In this document: in pieces, positions 17,701 to 27,904 of the stretch
Position numbering within the stretch: the stretch's first letter is position 1
Layout of the letters: each line of letters starts with the position of its first letter
Assembly (NCBI GenBank): GCA_027062365.1
Contig: JAMOTK010000055.1
Span: forward strand, 29,412 to 93,411
Direction of reading: 5' to 3'
Source: Sulfurovum sp.
GTDB lineage: Bacteria; Campylobacterota; Campylobacteria; Campylobacterales; Sulfurovaceae
DNA length: 64,000 nucleotides
Made by a program: the position numbers and the translations under genes
The notes under the pieces: model-generated
Told to the model about the DNA's origin: nothing
The model's database searches: none
What the model saw: the letters and a program-made list of their open reading frames with translations, nothing else

Positions 17701-20046
17701 AAAAGATGAAGCCAATACATACACAGCACTGCCCCATGCTTGGCGTACTTCAAAAGAGACTTTGACATCTTCTCCTGCTATACCCTCTACCCTTTGGTGT
17801 TCGATAAGGTCATTTTGTGCGATATACACTTCGATAGGTCCTGTAAATTTGGGCTTGATATTCATCGTCATCATATCGCCTACCTTATAGCTTTGCTTGT
17901 CTACAGACACAGGAAGCCTATCAGGAGAAGATTTACTATTACTCTCTTCATATCCACTACTAAAACGATAGGTAGTCAAGGTCTTATTATCATCATACAC
18001 TTTGAGTCTATAGCTTCCCCAATCCAATGTATCAAGCACCAAAGAGACAGCATCTGATGCTAAAGTTTCTATCTCTCCCTTACGTATCACACCATTGTCA
18101 CTATAGCTTTTATAATACTCCCAACTATCAACGGTAGAACTCCAATACCAATGTGTCTTTTCTTCAATCAATTCATAGTGTAAGCGTCCATGAGAGCGTT
18201 GATTCTCTTTAAGATACATAAGGTCAAATTTGGCTTTGCTATCCCTATCTACAGCATGATTATCAAAAAGAGGCTTTATCCCAATATAGTAGGCTTTATT
18301 TGCAAAACCTTGTTCTATCACATGGTGTAGAGGACGACCTCCTAGCTCACTCACAGCTATATCAATATGCGCAGAAAGAGGAAAAGAAGTGGCATAAGAC
18401 TTTTCTATCTTAAAAGGCAAGGACAATACACCATTTTCATCGGTTTCATAGCGAAGAGGAGTTAAATTTTTACTTCCAAAACGTTCTTTGATATTGCCAA
18501 AAAGATACTCTTTATATGCTTTTTCTAAGTATTTACTTTTGTGTATAATCGTGCTAACTTCTACTTGTGCATGAGGGAAAACTTCACCATTAAGATACTT
18601 AGCAACTAAGCCTATAGTACCCTCTTCTTTGGGTTTGAGCTGTTTTTCTATCTTTTGGACTTCTAGCTTTATCTTAGGAGGTACAAAGTCTTCTACTAAA
18701 AAGTGGTACGTCCCTATAGGGGTCTTTGCTCCTGCGTATACAGCCACTCTCCATTTACCTGTACTGGCTGATTCTGCTATCTCTAAGGTGTCACTTAAAT
18801 GTCCTAAAGTATCTGTACTTAACTGCTTTGAATAGACTTCTACCCCTCTAGCATCAAATACCTTCACCGATAGATTTAGTCCTGATTTTGCTTTGCCCAA
18901 TTGGTCTCTAAGCAAAGCATGAAAAGTAATAGACTCAGAGGGTCTAAATATATCTCTATTGCTATAGATAAATGCCCCATACTCTCCTAAGTTTTCTCTA
19001 CCTGAGACACCTCTATCACTTAGGTCATGAGCTGGTTTAGAGAGGTCTAGTACAGAAAAGTCATCATTTGCCCCATAGGCATAAATTGCCTTGGCTTTGA
19101 GTCCTTTCTCTCCACGCAACACAGAAGCAGGAAAAAAGGCATGTCCATCTTTGCTTGTTACCGTATCTAGTATCTCATTATTTTTCGAGATAAGCTCTAG
19201 GCGTACATCATTATAAGGCTTGGCTGTAGAGAGTGCTTTGGTCAAGACATCCAAACCTTTGCTAGATTTAAGCGTATAGAGTCCAATATCAGAAACCATA
19301 AACCACTGTGTAGGACTATCATAATCATAAATCTCTTTGCCCTTTTCATCAAGCATCTGAGCAAATAAAATATACACCCCTGCTTTACGATTTTGTAAAA
19401 AATCCCCTACAGGAATAGCTGTAAGTTTACTAATATTGGGTGTTTTTTCTCCAAGATTAAGCGTTTTTTCCCACAAGAGATAGCCATTTTTATTTTCTAT
19501 ATCCTCCAAAGAGTAGCTACTAATCGTACGAAACAAGCCATATTTATTGATACTTTTGATAAGATTACGACTATTAATCCTATACAAAGAGACCGATAAC
19601 TGCCCAAGATTTGTAGTCTCCACAGGGATAGTAATCTCACCTTTTGTAGGCAAGATATACCCCTCTTCAGGAAAGCTTACACTCGGTGCATAGTTTGTAG
19701 TCTTACTCTCAAAGCGATAATCTTTATCAAGCGTATTTGCTCCTAAAGGCATATCTTTATACAAGTTAATCGTATAAGAAGTATTGGGCTTAAGACCATC
19801 AATACAAAGCCTACGGTATGACCATGACGTAGTAAACGAATGATTTGGAACTATCTTTACATACGTCTTCATCACACTTTTGTTGCTACTATTATTATAA
19901 GAATAATCCTTCATCGTAGCACAAATACTTACAGAATTTTGTGTATTATTAGGTAAAATACTCGTCACAAATGTAGTCTTCGCCAATAGTAACATAGGAA
20001 ATAAAGAAAACAGCAACAACCATCGCCATATAGAATTTTTTTGCAT
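14755..20046 (-). CDS. bacterial alpha-2-macroglobulin family protein with C-terminal YARHG-like repeats
   Basis: 1763 aa; MG-domain sequence, YSNRDIFRPSESITFHALLRDQ, thioester motif RCAEQTTSRAMPW (CAEQ encoded at 16642-16653); C-term LHILRNSLFARYGLVFKEKSLQTIFDFMPWY; adjacent to pbpC. Confidence 0.9.
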   Translation of the reverse strand: MQKNSIWRWLLLFSLFPMLLLAKTTFVTSILPNNTQNSVSICATMKDYSYNNSSNKSVMKTYVKIVPNHSFTTSWSYRRLCIDGLKPNTSYTINLYKDMPLGANTLDKDYRFESKTTNYAPSVSFPEEGYILPTKGEITIPVETTNLGQLSVSLYRINSRNLIKSINKYGLFRTISSYSLEDIENKNGYLLWEKTLNLGEKTPNISKLTAIPVGDFLQNRKAGVYILFAQMLDEKGKEIYDYDSPTQWFMVSDIGLYTLKSSKGLDVLTKALSTAKPYNDVRLELISKNNEILDTVTSKDGHAFFPASVLRGEKGLKAKAIYAYGANDDFSVLDLSKPAHDLSDRGVSGRENLGEYGAFIYSNRDIFRPSESITFHALLRDQLGKAKSGLNLSVKVFDARGVEVYSKQLSTDTLGHLSDTLEIAESASTGKWRVAVYAGAKTPIGTYHFLVEDFVPPKIKLEVQKIEKQLKPKEEGTIGLVAKYLNGEVFPHAQVEVSTIIHKSKYLEKAYKEYLFGNIKERFGSKNLTPLRYETDENGVLSLPFKIEKSYATSFPLSAHIDIAVSELGGRPLHHVIEQGFANKAYYIGIKPLFDNHAVDRDSKAKFDLMYLKENQRSHGRLHYELIEEKTHWYWSSTVDSWEYYKSYSDNGVIRKGEIETLASDAVSLVLDTLDWGSYRLKVYDDNKTLTTYRFSSGYEESNSKSSPDRLPVSVDKQSYKVGDMMTMNIKPKFTGPIEVYIAQNDLIEHQRVEGIAGEDVKVSFEVRQAWGSAVYVLASSFRVQSKKLGANRAIGIVPIHIKHPEHEMKLSLVHPSKTTSNSTVVVKIDAPKASALPTEFTLAAVDEGILNLTNYQTPNPLEYFFGQQTLGIEIRDLYDSIIQARGTHAKFNVGAGDIMLMMPRLEESSVRNKREVVALFTKKLTFDANGTALVSLDIPDYQGALKLIALAWNAEAIGVTQSTLIVKDKISIEYYMPLFLSVGDSVETLLSIDFDKSLDAGNYQIQITTQGGVVVAKENFDVTIGNEVHKISQSVMLEAKYLKDATVCIEVYKEGKVVKEKSFELGIRTPYPQTYVRQMDSLQDRQTLDPSQAIDLSQWSAVHSLSLKISTQALLPTESFKNELIDYAGRCAEQTTSRAMPWLFTDSKEHHQTIQNTIARLMTYQNIEGGFGLWLGSGVDMWLSAYVLDFLTRAKDAGYTVANYNINKGLDWIENHLNRWEDTPRKQEADAYGLYVLTRANRILMSEIQYHVNNPKSKIASAQAWGHLGASLAYVGEKALAQKVFAKAQKSLGASYGKRYYNNYGGALRDHASLISLMAESKAEQWQKLYYDLTLNVKKEKYLSTQELSALLRVSSLLENTNPKALKLRSKGKELPLEDGKYFRQGNALGDLPIVTNVSGTQSWYDLSFQATPISMHYDAKNNNGFSISKSIYTLKGKKIDMQNIIQNERLVVVLRGKIEHYAIENPLISDWLPSGFELENPHLTGINAVKSLAWLGQTTPSKHESYRNDRFDTALEMNFDTNNTFQVAYIVRAVSRGEFILAPVKIEDMYQPRYRAFSSFVSKAIEIKKESKQSPRVVGLSEKAYLSVYHTAIKTLASYDILELNILRNAIFAQAGLDFEISNPMLHKKFMPFTWYHRTTTDSSKIYHGLSPVAKANVHTLLDEEKRRGGGLVLADFYRVYHISMDEKLLAKYDKKSLHILRNSLFARYGLVFKEKSLQTIFDFMPWYTPQDISVSEIFDRQMNDLEKANIRLMLKLEKAL

Positions 20047-20143
20047 AATGAACTCCTTGGAGTATAGGGATACTATATTATAGATAAAAAATTCTTTTAT
20101 AAAGATATAATTGAATGGCAGATGTGACTCATAGGTGAAAAGG

Positions 20144-21262
20144 TTACGTGATTCTATCTAGCTCCTCCTCATACTTCTCAATCACCAACTTCTCATCAAA
20201 GACTTTCATCACTTTTTCTCGTCCTTTTCTTCCCATTTCTTCTCTTTGGGCATGACTTAAATCATACATCTTTTCCATAGAGACAAAAAGAGAATAGCTA
20301 TTTTTCACTTCGCAGAGATAACCATTTATTCCATCATCTACCACCTCTTTACACCCTGCTACATTTGTCGTAATAAGTGGCTTTGCCATAGAAGCAGATT
20401 CTAGCAAGACACGAGAGAGTCCTTCACGATAAGAAGGCAAGACCACACAATCAGTCTTGCTAATAAGTAAAGCCACCTCATCACTCACACCCAAATATTC
20501 TACATAGCCCTCTTTTTCCCATGTTTGCATCATATTTTCATCAATAGCTGTAGGATTATTAGGATAATATGCCCCTAATATTTGACACTTCACACTATAT
20601 TTTTCTTGCATCATTTTTGAGGCTTCAACATATTCTACTAATCCTTTATCCCTAAGCAATCTTGCAATAAACAAAAAAGTCATTCTCTTATTCACAGGAC
20701 TTTCTATAGGGCTAAACTTCTGCGTATCTATCCCAGACCCTGCCAATACATCCGTTTTAGACACATCTACTAAATCTAATCTAGTAAATAATGCCCTATC
20801 ATCAGCATTTTGAAAAAAGACTTTATCTACGCGTTTTAATGCCACCTTATAAAGCCATCGTGCTACCTTGGACGAAAAAGCATCATCTAAAAAGACTGTA
20901 CCCAAACCAGAGATATTAGAAATCATAGGGATATTCAACCAACGCCCTGCAATAGAACCATAAATATTAGGCTTAATCGTATAATGCAAAACAACATCAG
21001 GCTTCAACTTCTTATAAAGCCAATAAAAATCCCATAAAAGCCTTAACTCTTCTAAGGGATTTGTACCTTTATTATTCATCTTAATCTCATGATATTCAAA
21101 GCCCAAAGCTTCTAATTTACTTGAATAGGCATCTCTTGGAGCAATGACTATGATTTTGTAGCCTTCTTTTTCTAAGGCTTTTAATAAACCTATACGGAAA
21201 TTGTAGATATTCCATGAAGTGTTTAGGGTGATGGCTAGGGGTTTAGGCTGTTTTTTAATCAA
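20144..21262 (-). CDS. glycosyltransferase family 4/1
   Basis: KLKPDVVLHYTIKPNIYGS...FIARLLRDKGLVEYVEA...PSYREGLSRVLLESASMAKPLITTNVAGCKEVVDDGINGYL; likely TTG start near 21262. Confidence 0.85.
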   Translation of the reverse strand: MIKKQPKPLAITLNTSWNIYNFRIGLLKALEKEGYKIIVIAPRDAYSSKLEALGFEYHEIKMNNKGTNPLEELRLLWDFYWLYKKLKPDVVLHYTIKPNIYGSIAGRWLNIPMISNISGLGTVFLDDAFSSKVARWLYKVALKRVDKVFFQNADDRALFTRLDLVDVSKTDVLAGSGIDTQKFSPIESPVNKRMTFLFIARLLRDKGLVEYVEASKMMQEKYSVKCQILGAYYPNNPTAIDENMMQTWEKEGYVEYLGVSDEVALLISKTDCVVLPSYREGLSRVLLESASMAKPLITTNVAGCKEVVDDGINGYLCEVKNSYSLFVSMEKMYDLSHAQREEMGRKGREKVMKVFDEKLVIEKYEEELDRIT

Positions 21263-23159
21263 ACCATCTCTCCTTCCACATCTCATACGACAAAATAAAC
21301 CACACTTTATTCACCTCTCTCACATCACCCAAAAAGAGTGCTTTTTTGATGCGTTCTATCTCTTTTATATCAAATATTTCATCATCTATTTTACGCACAT
21401 CTAAGTATTTTTCAACAAGATATTTTAAATCATTTGTGAGCCACTCTTGCAAAGGCACTTGAAATCCTGCTTTGGGTTTGTCTATGAGAGAGGGGGGAAT
21501 GTGTTTGTATAGGATTTGCCTTGATAAATATTTACCTTCTTTGTTTTTGTATTTTAGTGCTGTAGGGACTCTTGCCATATATTCTAATAGTCGGTGGTCA
21601 AGTAGAGGTTCTCGCCCTTCTATACTCGCAGACATCGTCGCTCTATCTACTTTAGTGAGAACATCATCACTCATAAAGGTTTGATAGTCTATTCTCATCA
21701 TATTATTTAAAAGATGTTCTTGGTCTTTGTGCTTAAATTTCTCAAAATATTTTCTATCAAACGCACTATGAAGCAATTTTTTGACCTCTTTAGCACTTAC
21801 GGGTGAAGAAGCTTCTACAAACATTTGAGAAATATTCTCAGCATTAAATGCCCTTTGAAATTTATGATATTTGTCTTCGATATTACTTTGTTGATATTTT
21901 TTGGGTAGAAGTGTGTTTACTTGTGCAATGTGTTTAGAAGAGATACTATTTAGGGTATTTTGTAAAAGTATTTTTTTGTATTTTGAGCGAAATATGCTAG
22001 AAAACTTTTCTAAAAAGAAATACTTAGAATAACCACAAAAAACCTCATCTCCTCCATCTGAAGAAAGTGCTACTTTGACGCGTTTACTTGCCATTTGTGA
22101 GAGGCACATCGTGGGTAAAGCAGAACTGTCTCCAAAAGGTTCATCATAATAAAAAGGCAACAACGCTACTTGGGATAAAAGCTCTTTTGAGGAAAGATAA
22201 TACTCTTCGTGTTTTGTACCTAGATAAGAAGCTATTTCTTTGGCGTGTTTGGCTTCGTTGTAACGCTTGTCTTTAAAGCCTATAGTAAAAGTATGTAAAT
22301 CTTTGTGCTTTTTACTCAAAAGTGCTGTAACCAAAGAAGAATCATATCCTCCAGACAAAAATACCCCTACAGGCACATCGGAGACCATACGCAAAGAGAT
22401 AGCATCTTCAAGAAGATTTTCTAAATCATTAAGTACCTCACTCTCACTCTTATCAAACTTCTCTTTTTTATACGCATTATCTACTGACCAATAGCAAGTA
22501 TTATTATAAGTATGTTTTTCTAAATCATAAGAAAGATAATGCCCTGCTTCTACTTTATAGAGGTTTTTGAAAATACTATGAGGAGCAGGAATATATCCCA
22601 TCTGAAAATAATACGGCAAGACTTCTTTATGTAAGATTTTTTTAAAGTCCTGATGCTCATGAAAAGATTTAATCTCCGAAGAGAAAATAAAAGTATCTTC
22701 ATAAGTATAATAATACAAAGGCTTCACCCCTGCTCTATCACGGACTAAATAGAGTGTATTCTTTTTTTTGTCCAATAAACTCAAAGCAAACATACCGATA
22801 AACTTCTCCAAACACGCTATACCCCAGGCTTTATAAGCATAGAGAATGACTTCGGTATCGCTGTTTGAAATAAACTGATGTCCTAAGGTTTCTAAGTCTT
22901 TGCGAATGCTTTTAAAGTTATAAACTTCCCCATTAAATACGATGCTATAGTCTCCACAAGTAGAAATAAAAGGTTGATGTCCATCATTACTAGTATCTTG
23001 AATAGAGAGACGATTATGTCCTAAATGTACATAAGTATTCGCAAGTTTTTGTATAGAAATACCTCTATCATCTCTTCCTCTATGGGCTTGGATTTCTAAC
23101 ATGGCTTCAAGTGTCTGTTCTTGCTTATTTTGTCCCAAAAACCCTACAATACCACACAT
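21255..23159 (-). CDS. asnB: asparagine synthase (glutamine-hydrolysing) family protein
   Basis: MCGIVGFLGQNKQEQ (class II amidotransferase), LSGGYDSSLVTALLSKKH, LSSDGGDEVFCGYSKY. Confidence 0.93.
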   Translation of the reverse strand: MCGIVGFLGQNKQEQTLEAMLEIQAHRGRDDRGISIQKLANTYVHLGHNRLSIQDTSNDGHQPFISTCGDYSIVFNGEVYNFKSIRKDLETLGHQFISNSDTEVILYAYKAWGIACLEKFIGMFALSLLDKKKNTLYLVRDRAGVKPLYYYTYEDTFIFSSEIKSFHEHQDFKKILHKEVLPYYFQMGYIPAPHSIFKNLYKVEAGHYLSYDLEKHTYNNTCYWSVDNAYKKEKFDKSESEVLNDLENLLEDAISLRMVSDVPVGVFLSGGYDSSLVTALLSKKHKDLHTFTIGFKDKRYNEAKHAKEIASYLGTKHEEYYLSSKELLSQVALLPFYYDEPFGDSSALPTMCLSQMASKRVKVALSSDGGDEVFCGYSKYFFLEKFSSIFRSKYKKILLQNTLNSISSKHIAQVNTLLPKKYQQSNIEDKYHKFQRAFNAENISQMFVEASSPVSAKEVKKLLHSAFDRKYFEKFKHKDQEHLLNNMMRIDYQTFMSDDVLTKVDRATMSASIEGREPLLDHRLLEYMARVPTALKYKNKEGKYLSRQILYKHIPPSLIDKPKAGFQVPLQEWLTNDLKYLVEKYLDVRKIDDEIFDIKEIERIKKALFLGDVREVNKVWFILSYEMWKERWFD

Positions 23160-24212
23160 CTAAAACAAGTCCAAAAAGAACATATGATGATAAGGCACCC
23201 AATATCTAGCATTGACAGCAAAATTGAGCCAAACAAGTAAAATAAACGCATAAAATACGACGATAAGCGTACTCGTCACTTTGGGAGAAAGGGTATTTTT
23301 CGCCAAGAAAGGCAATCTTGCATAGACGACTATCTGAATAGGAATAAAATATAAAGCCATTCTATCGACTGCCGTTGAAGCGAAATTTACAGCAATAAGA
23401 CTAGCCAAAGAAGCCCAAGCTACCATAAACCAAAGCGTATAATCATTAAAATATCGTTTCCATTGTTTACGGTAAAGCAAGAGTAATATCGCAGGAATAG
23501 CATTAAGTACAACCCGTATCAATGCCCCTTGAGATTGCATTTCTGCTTCGACATAGTTTTTCCATAAAGCAGAAGAATCTGTTTCTACAAAAGAAAGCCA
23601 TATTCCTATCCCTGCGACAAGTACAGCAAGAAACTTCAAGAGTTTGCCTTTGCCATGAGAAAATATCCCAAAAGCTATCATCAAAATCGCAGATTTATGA
23701 AAAGAAACAGCCAAAAGGATGAAAAATAAAAATTGGAGAAATTTTCTCCTATTCAAAGAAGCCAAAGCCCACATCACAAGCCCAACAGCCACCCCTTGAC
23801 GCGTATATCCCATAGACACAACGATAATAAGATAAGGAATAGCTACTGTAAGCCCCAACCAAGGATTGAGTTCTCTACGCAAAAAGACAATAAGCCCTGT
23901 CACAAAAAGTATGGCTGAAAGAAAATTCACAGCATATATTTCAAAACCCCAAGCATTCATCCAATAGACCAAAAACTGATAGCCTACATCTGATTGTTCC
24001 ATGGTTTGGCTAAAAGAAAAATCACTAATAGCATTAAAGCGTCTAAGATAATTATTCCAATCTCCTCCTACATGATGTCGCCAACCAATGATTATAGTCA
24101 AAAATATACCCGTCACAGTCCATACAATCGTACTAGAACGAATCGTTTGTCGTCCTGAAATAGAAATGGCTGAAAAGGAGGCGATAAGATACATGAATAT
24201 ATAAATAAACAT
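23160..24212 (-). CDS. EpsG-like polysaccharide polymerase (Wzy candidate)
   Basis: Polytopic, GWRHHVGGDWNNYLRRFN and GYTRQGVAVGLVMWALASL typical of EpsG-type polymerases. Confidence 0.8.
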   Translation of the reverse strand: MFIYIFMYLIASFSAISISGRQTIRSSTIVWTVTGIFLTIIIGWRHHVGGDWNNYLRRFNAISDFSFSQTMEQSDVGYQFLVYWMNAWGFEIYAVNFLSAILFVTGLIVFLRRELNPWLGLTVAIPYLIIVVSMGYTRQGVAVGLVMWALASLNRRKFLQFLFFILLAVSFHKSAILMIAFGIFSHGKGKLLKFLAVLVAGIGIWLSFVETDSSALWKNYVEAEMQSQGALIRVVLNAIPAILLLLYRKQWKRYFNDYTLWFMVAWASLASLIAVNFASTAVDRMALYFIPIQIVVYARLPFLAKNTLSPKVTSTLIVVFYAFILLVWLNFAVNARYWVPYHHMFFLDLF

Positions 24213-25283
24213 CTATATTCCTTTTAAAATTTGACTATAATATTTTGCATGAATAGCATGATTATAAGATTTTTCTATTTTAGCGAAGTTATTCTTCGCC
24301 ATTCTTTCTCTTAGACTTTTATCTTTATAGAGTTTTTCCAAGGCTTCAAACCAAGCTTCATCAGAAGAAACAGTATAGCCATTAATCCCCTCCTCTACCA
24401 AGGAACAATTCATACCCACATTCGATGCAATCACTGGCTTTTTGGCAGACATATATTGTATAAGTTTAAAGGCACACTTTCCCCTAGCCCAAGCATCATC
24501 TCTTAAAGGCATAATACCTATATCAAAATTTAAAATTTCTTCTATTTCTGTATTTTGATTCCAAGGAATTACTTTTATCTTAGGCGTTTTATTTTTTAAT
24601 AAAAGCACATCAAACCCAACAAGATGCAAGACAACATCATCATATTTTTTCATAAATAATTCTAAAATAAAAAGTATTTCAAGTATATAAGGGCTAGTCG
24701 TCCTAGAACCTATCCAACCAATGACAAAAGAATGATGCTTTAAATATTTTTTTTCTTGGATTGCTTCTTTATATTTATCTAAAAGTACTACCGTAGGAAT
24801 CATAAAAATATTTTGATTATGCTTTCTAGCATACTCTTCTAAATAAGCATTACAAACAATTACCTTATCAGCATATCGCATGACTTTAGCTATTTTATTT
24901 TTAAGTAAAATATGCTTATCATACTTATGAAAAATAGCATCATCATAATCTACACTATAGTTTATCCCTCGCTTAGACAAAAGAAATTCAAACCATGCAG
25001 GGACATAGGGAAATAACTCATATTCTATTAAAAGCACATCATATTTTTTAGGTTTTATTAAAATATTTACTATTAGAAAAAACCTCTTTAGATATGCCAA
25101 ACATATAATAAGTATTTTGTTATACTTATTGGTGCTTTCTAAATACTTTTGAGTTAATAAAGGAGAAATAGTCATAGTTATTCCCTCTTTTTTGAAATAC
25201 TTTTGATAATTATAGAAACGATAACGGCTAGATGCTCCTGCTTTTGAGTATTTTGTGAGGGCGAGGAGGGTCATCGTGTCCAT
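24213..25283 (-). CDS. glycosyltransferase family 4
   Basis: VIGWIGSRTTSPYILEIL...GIMPLRDDAWARGKCAFKLIQYMSAKKPVIASNVGMN. Confidence 0.8.
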   Translation of the reverse strand: MDTMTLLALTKYSKAGASSRYRFYNYQKYFKKEGITMTISPLLTQKYLESTNKYNKILIICLAYLKRFFLIVNILIKPKKYDVLLIEYELFPYVPAWFEFLLSKRGINYSVDYDDAIFHKYDKHILLKNKIAKVMRYADKVIVCNAYLEEYARKHNQNIFMIPTVVLLDKYKEAIQEKKYLKHHSFVIGWIGSRTTSPYILEILFILELFMKKYDDVVLHLVGFDVLLLKNKTPKIKVIPWNQNTEIEEILNFDIGIMPLRDDAWARGKCAFKLIQYMSAKKPVIASNVGMNCSLVEEGINGYTVSSDEAWFEALEKLYKDKSLRERMAKNNFAKIEKSYNHAIHAKYYSQILKGI

Positions 25284-26227
25284 CCCAAAGCTCTCATTTT
25301 AATTTCACTTATTGAATCTCCATAAAATGTAAATCTATTATAAGTATGACTATCATAATTAGCATATTCTTCATTCACTAATAAGATATGTTTTATATGA
25401 TTTTGTCTTAAAAAGTCTAGTTGGTAGGCTTCATAACTGCCATTAGGAAAAGCATAAATATCTAATGGTAAGAGTAGTATATTTTGAAAATATTTTTGAC
25501 ACTTTAAAAAATCATTTTCAAAATATACTTGGGATTCTATACCCATAGATTCATGAGAATAAGAGTGTACACCTATTTCATGGATTTTAAATATTTCAAT
25601 AATATCTTTTTTACTTAATATTTTTGTTATAACAACATTATATTCTTGAATTAAATCTTCAAATATTTTCCATATTTTTTGACGCTCTTTTTGAGGTTTA
25701 GATTTCAAATAGGCAATCAATGCTAAAGCATAACTACTTTGATTCTCTAAAGTAAGTTTCATACTAAAACCTAAAAACTTTAAATGATTAATAACAATCA
25801 TAGGTACTTGATTTAATACATCTCCCAACATTACATCCCATATAGGTTGTTGCGTTTCTAAGCATAAAGGAATAATATTTAAATTTGCTTGTATATGGTA
25901 TTTCTTCATCAAAGGCATTGCATACTCTAAAAAATCATAAAATCCATCATCAAAAGAGAGAATAAGATTGGGTTTATCACTATTCTTATAAGCTTCAATT
26001 TCACCAAAAGTAATCACATTAAAATGTTGGCTAATAAATTTTAAAAGTTCTTCAAAAAGTGTAGGATGTAAAGAGGGATAAAAAGGATTACTATCCTCAG
26101 AAACCCTATGTAAATTTAAAACTATTAAATTATTATTTTGCTTAATATTCTTTAGATATTGCTTCTTTGTATTTAGTATCTCTAAGAGTGTAAAAAATAA
26201 CTTTTTATAGATTTTTTTGTTTAACAT
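25271..26227 (-). CDS. polysaccharide deacetylase family protein
   Basis: LILSFDDGFYDFLEYAMPLMKKYHIQANLNI and GVHSYSHESMG motifs (NodB homology). Confidence 0.8.
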   Translation of the reverse strand: MLNKKIYKKLFFTLLEILNTKKQYLKNIKQNNNLIVLNLHRVSEDSNPFYPSLHPTLFEELLKFISQHFNVITFGEIEAYKNSDKPNLILSFDDGFYDFLEYAMPLMKKYHIQANLNIIPLCLETQQPIWDVMLGDVLNQVPMIVINHLKFLGFSMKLTLENQSSYALALIAYLKSKPQKERQKIWKIFEDLIQEYNVVITKILSKKDIIEIFKIHEIGVHSYSHESMGIESQVYFENDFLKCQKYFQNILLLPLDIYAFPNGSYEAYQLDFLRQNHIKHILLVNEEYANYDSHTYNRFTFYGDSISEIKMRALGWTR

Positions 26228-26235
26228 GACTTAGT

Positions 26236-27066
26236 CTATCCCTCTTTACAGATAAACGGAAATAATTGTATACTATCTTTTAATACAAAAGTTTGTATAC
26301 CTTTTTGATAGAAAAATATATAATTATAATAGGCTCGAATTACTTTTGAAATAGTCCATTCTTTAGTATAAAATACTTGTCCATGCTCGGTAATCCTATC
26401 TTGTGGAATAGCCTTTAACTCCCTTTGTTCTAGGACATAACAAAGTATCACTTTAAGATACAACTCAAATCCATGTTCCATCACTTTATGATGTAATGCA
26501 AACAAAGTTTCATTCCCCTGTAGCGTGGTCTGTTCTGTTGCGATAATATTTCCAGAGTCAATCCCTTCATCAAGACGCATCACGGTATTTCCAATTAAAT
26601 AATTGTTAGTTGCTAAACACCAATTCGTACAATTAGGTCCACCTTTAACATATGGGGAGATACCCGTATGAAGATTCAAGATTAAGCAATCTATTTTTTT
26701 TGCCTCATCAATAATCTCTTTTTGAATAAGCGTTGTAGCAGAAACAATAATCAAGGAAGGTTTAGAATTTTTTATATACTCTAAAATTACTCTATCATTG
26801 ATATTACTGACCATAGTAACTGTTATTTTATTTTTAGCCTTAGTATATTCTTGTAAATAGGTTTTTTTGAGTTCATTCCAAGCCATACGAAAAGAAAGTT
26901 CAAAAGGAAATCGTATTAGCCTTTTACTAAAATATAATAAAGTTCTCTTTTTATCTTTAATAATATTTTTAGCACAAAACACTTTATCAAGTATTAATTT
27001 TTGCCTTATTCTATTAACTAATGCCAATTGTATAGGGCAATTATTTATAAAAGCTGTAATTATCAT
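26236..27066 (-). CDS. formyltransferase family protein
   Basis: LILNLHTGISPYVKGGPNCTNWCLATNNYLIGNTVMRLDEGIDSGNIIATEQT. Confidence 0.75.
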   Translation of the reverse strand: MIITAFINNCPIQLALVNRIRQKLILDKVFCAKNIIKDKKRTLLYFSKRLIRFPFELSFRMAWNELKKTYLQEYTKAKNKITVTMVSNINDRVILEYIKNSKPSLIIVSATTLIQKEIIDEAKKIDCLILNLHTGISPYVKGGPNCTNWCLATNNYLIGNTVMRLDEGIDSGNIIATEQTTLQGNETLFALHHKVMEHGFELYLKVILCYVLEQRELKAIPQDRITEHGQVFYTKEWTISKVIRAYYNYIFFYQKGIQTFVLKDSIQLFPFICKEG

Positions 27067-27082
27067 TAATTTTCCTCATCAT

Positions 27083-27904
27083 CTATTTAAATACTCTAAA
27101 TACATCCAGTAATCCCAAAAAGTATTTATTCTTAATATGCCATAATACTAACATCTTTGCAATCTTTATTCTCATGATAATGGTATCTCTGTAATAAATA
27201 GAATCTATAGATTTTATATGATACAATAAATCTAAATATCCTTGTCTCCAGCCTTGCATATTACTCATAGCTGAAGTCTCAGATACTCTATAATAATACA
27301 TAGGCAAAGCAATAGAGTGAAAAACCATCTTTTGGGAAGATAAGCGTAATAAAAATACTATATCTTCTGCATGTGTCATGCCTTCTTGAAACTCCACTCT
27401 ACCAAGACTCTTTTTTCGTATCATATAATTTGGATTAAAAAACATATTTTTATCTAAATGCAATGTGTTCTTAAATACATTATCCATCGCAAAAGGCTCA
27501 TAACTTCTAAGTTCATCTGTTAAATGTCTATCTCTAATACTCACCTTACCATGAACTATATCTACGTCAATATTCCTTTCTAAGTAGGTGACTCTCTTTT
27601 CCAATGCATAAGAAGGAAGTGCATCATCAGCATCCAAAAAAGTAATATACTCTCCTTTTGCTAATGCTAAACCCCTATTACGAGCAACACTTACCCCTTT
27701 ATTCTCTTGGGTGAGTATAGTTATTCTTTCATCTTCAAAAATCGCTAATATTTTTGCTGTATCATCTGTACTACCATCGTTAATAATCAAAAGTTCCCAT
27801 GATTCAAAGGTTTGATTTAAGACAGATTCTATGGCTTCGGCTATATATTTCTCTGTATTATACACAGGAATAATAATAGATACGATAGGATTATAGTTTT
27901 TCAT
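27083..27904 (-). CDS. glycosyltransferase family 2
   Basis: VSIIIPVYNTEKYIAEAIESVLNQTFESWELLIINDGSTDDT...FLDADD. Confidence 0.92.
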   Translation of the reverse strand: MKNYNPIVSIIIPVYNTEKYIAEAIESVLNQTFESWELLIINDGSTDDTAKILAIFEDERITILTQENKGVSVARNRGLALAKGEYITFLDADDALPSYALEKRVTYLERNIDVDIVHGKVSIRDRHLTDELRSYEPFAMDNVFKNTLHLDKNMFFNPNYMIRKKSLGRVEFQEGMTHAEDIVFLLRLSSQKMVFHSIALPMYYYRVSETSAMSNMQGWRQGYLDLLYHIKSIDSIYYRDTIIMRIKIAKMLVLWHIKNKYFLGLLDVFRVFK

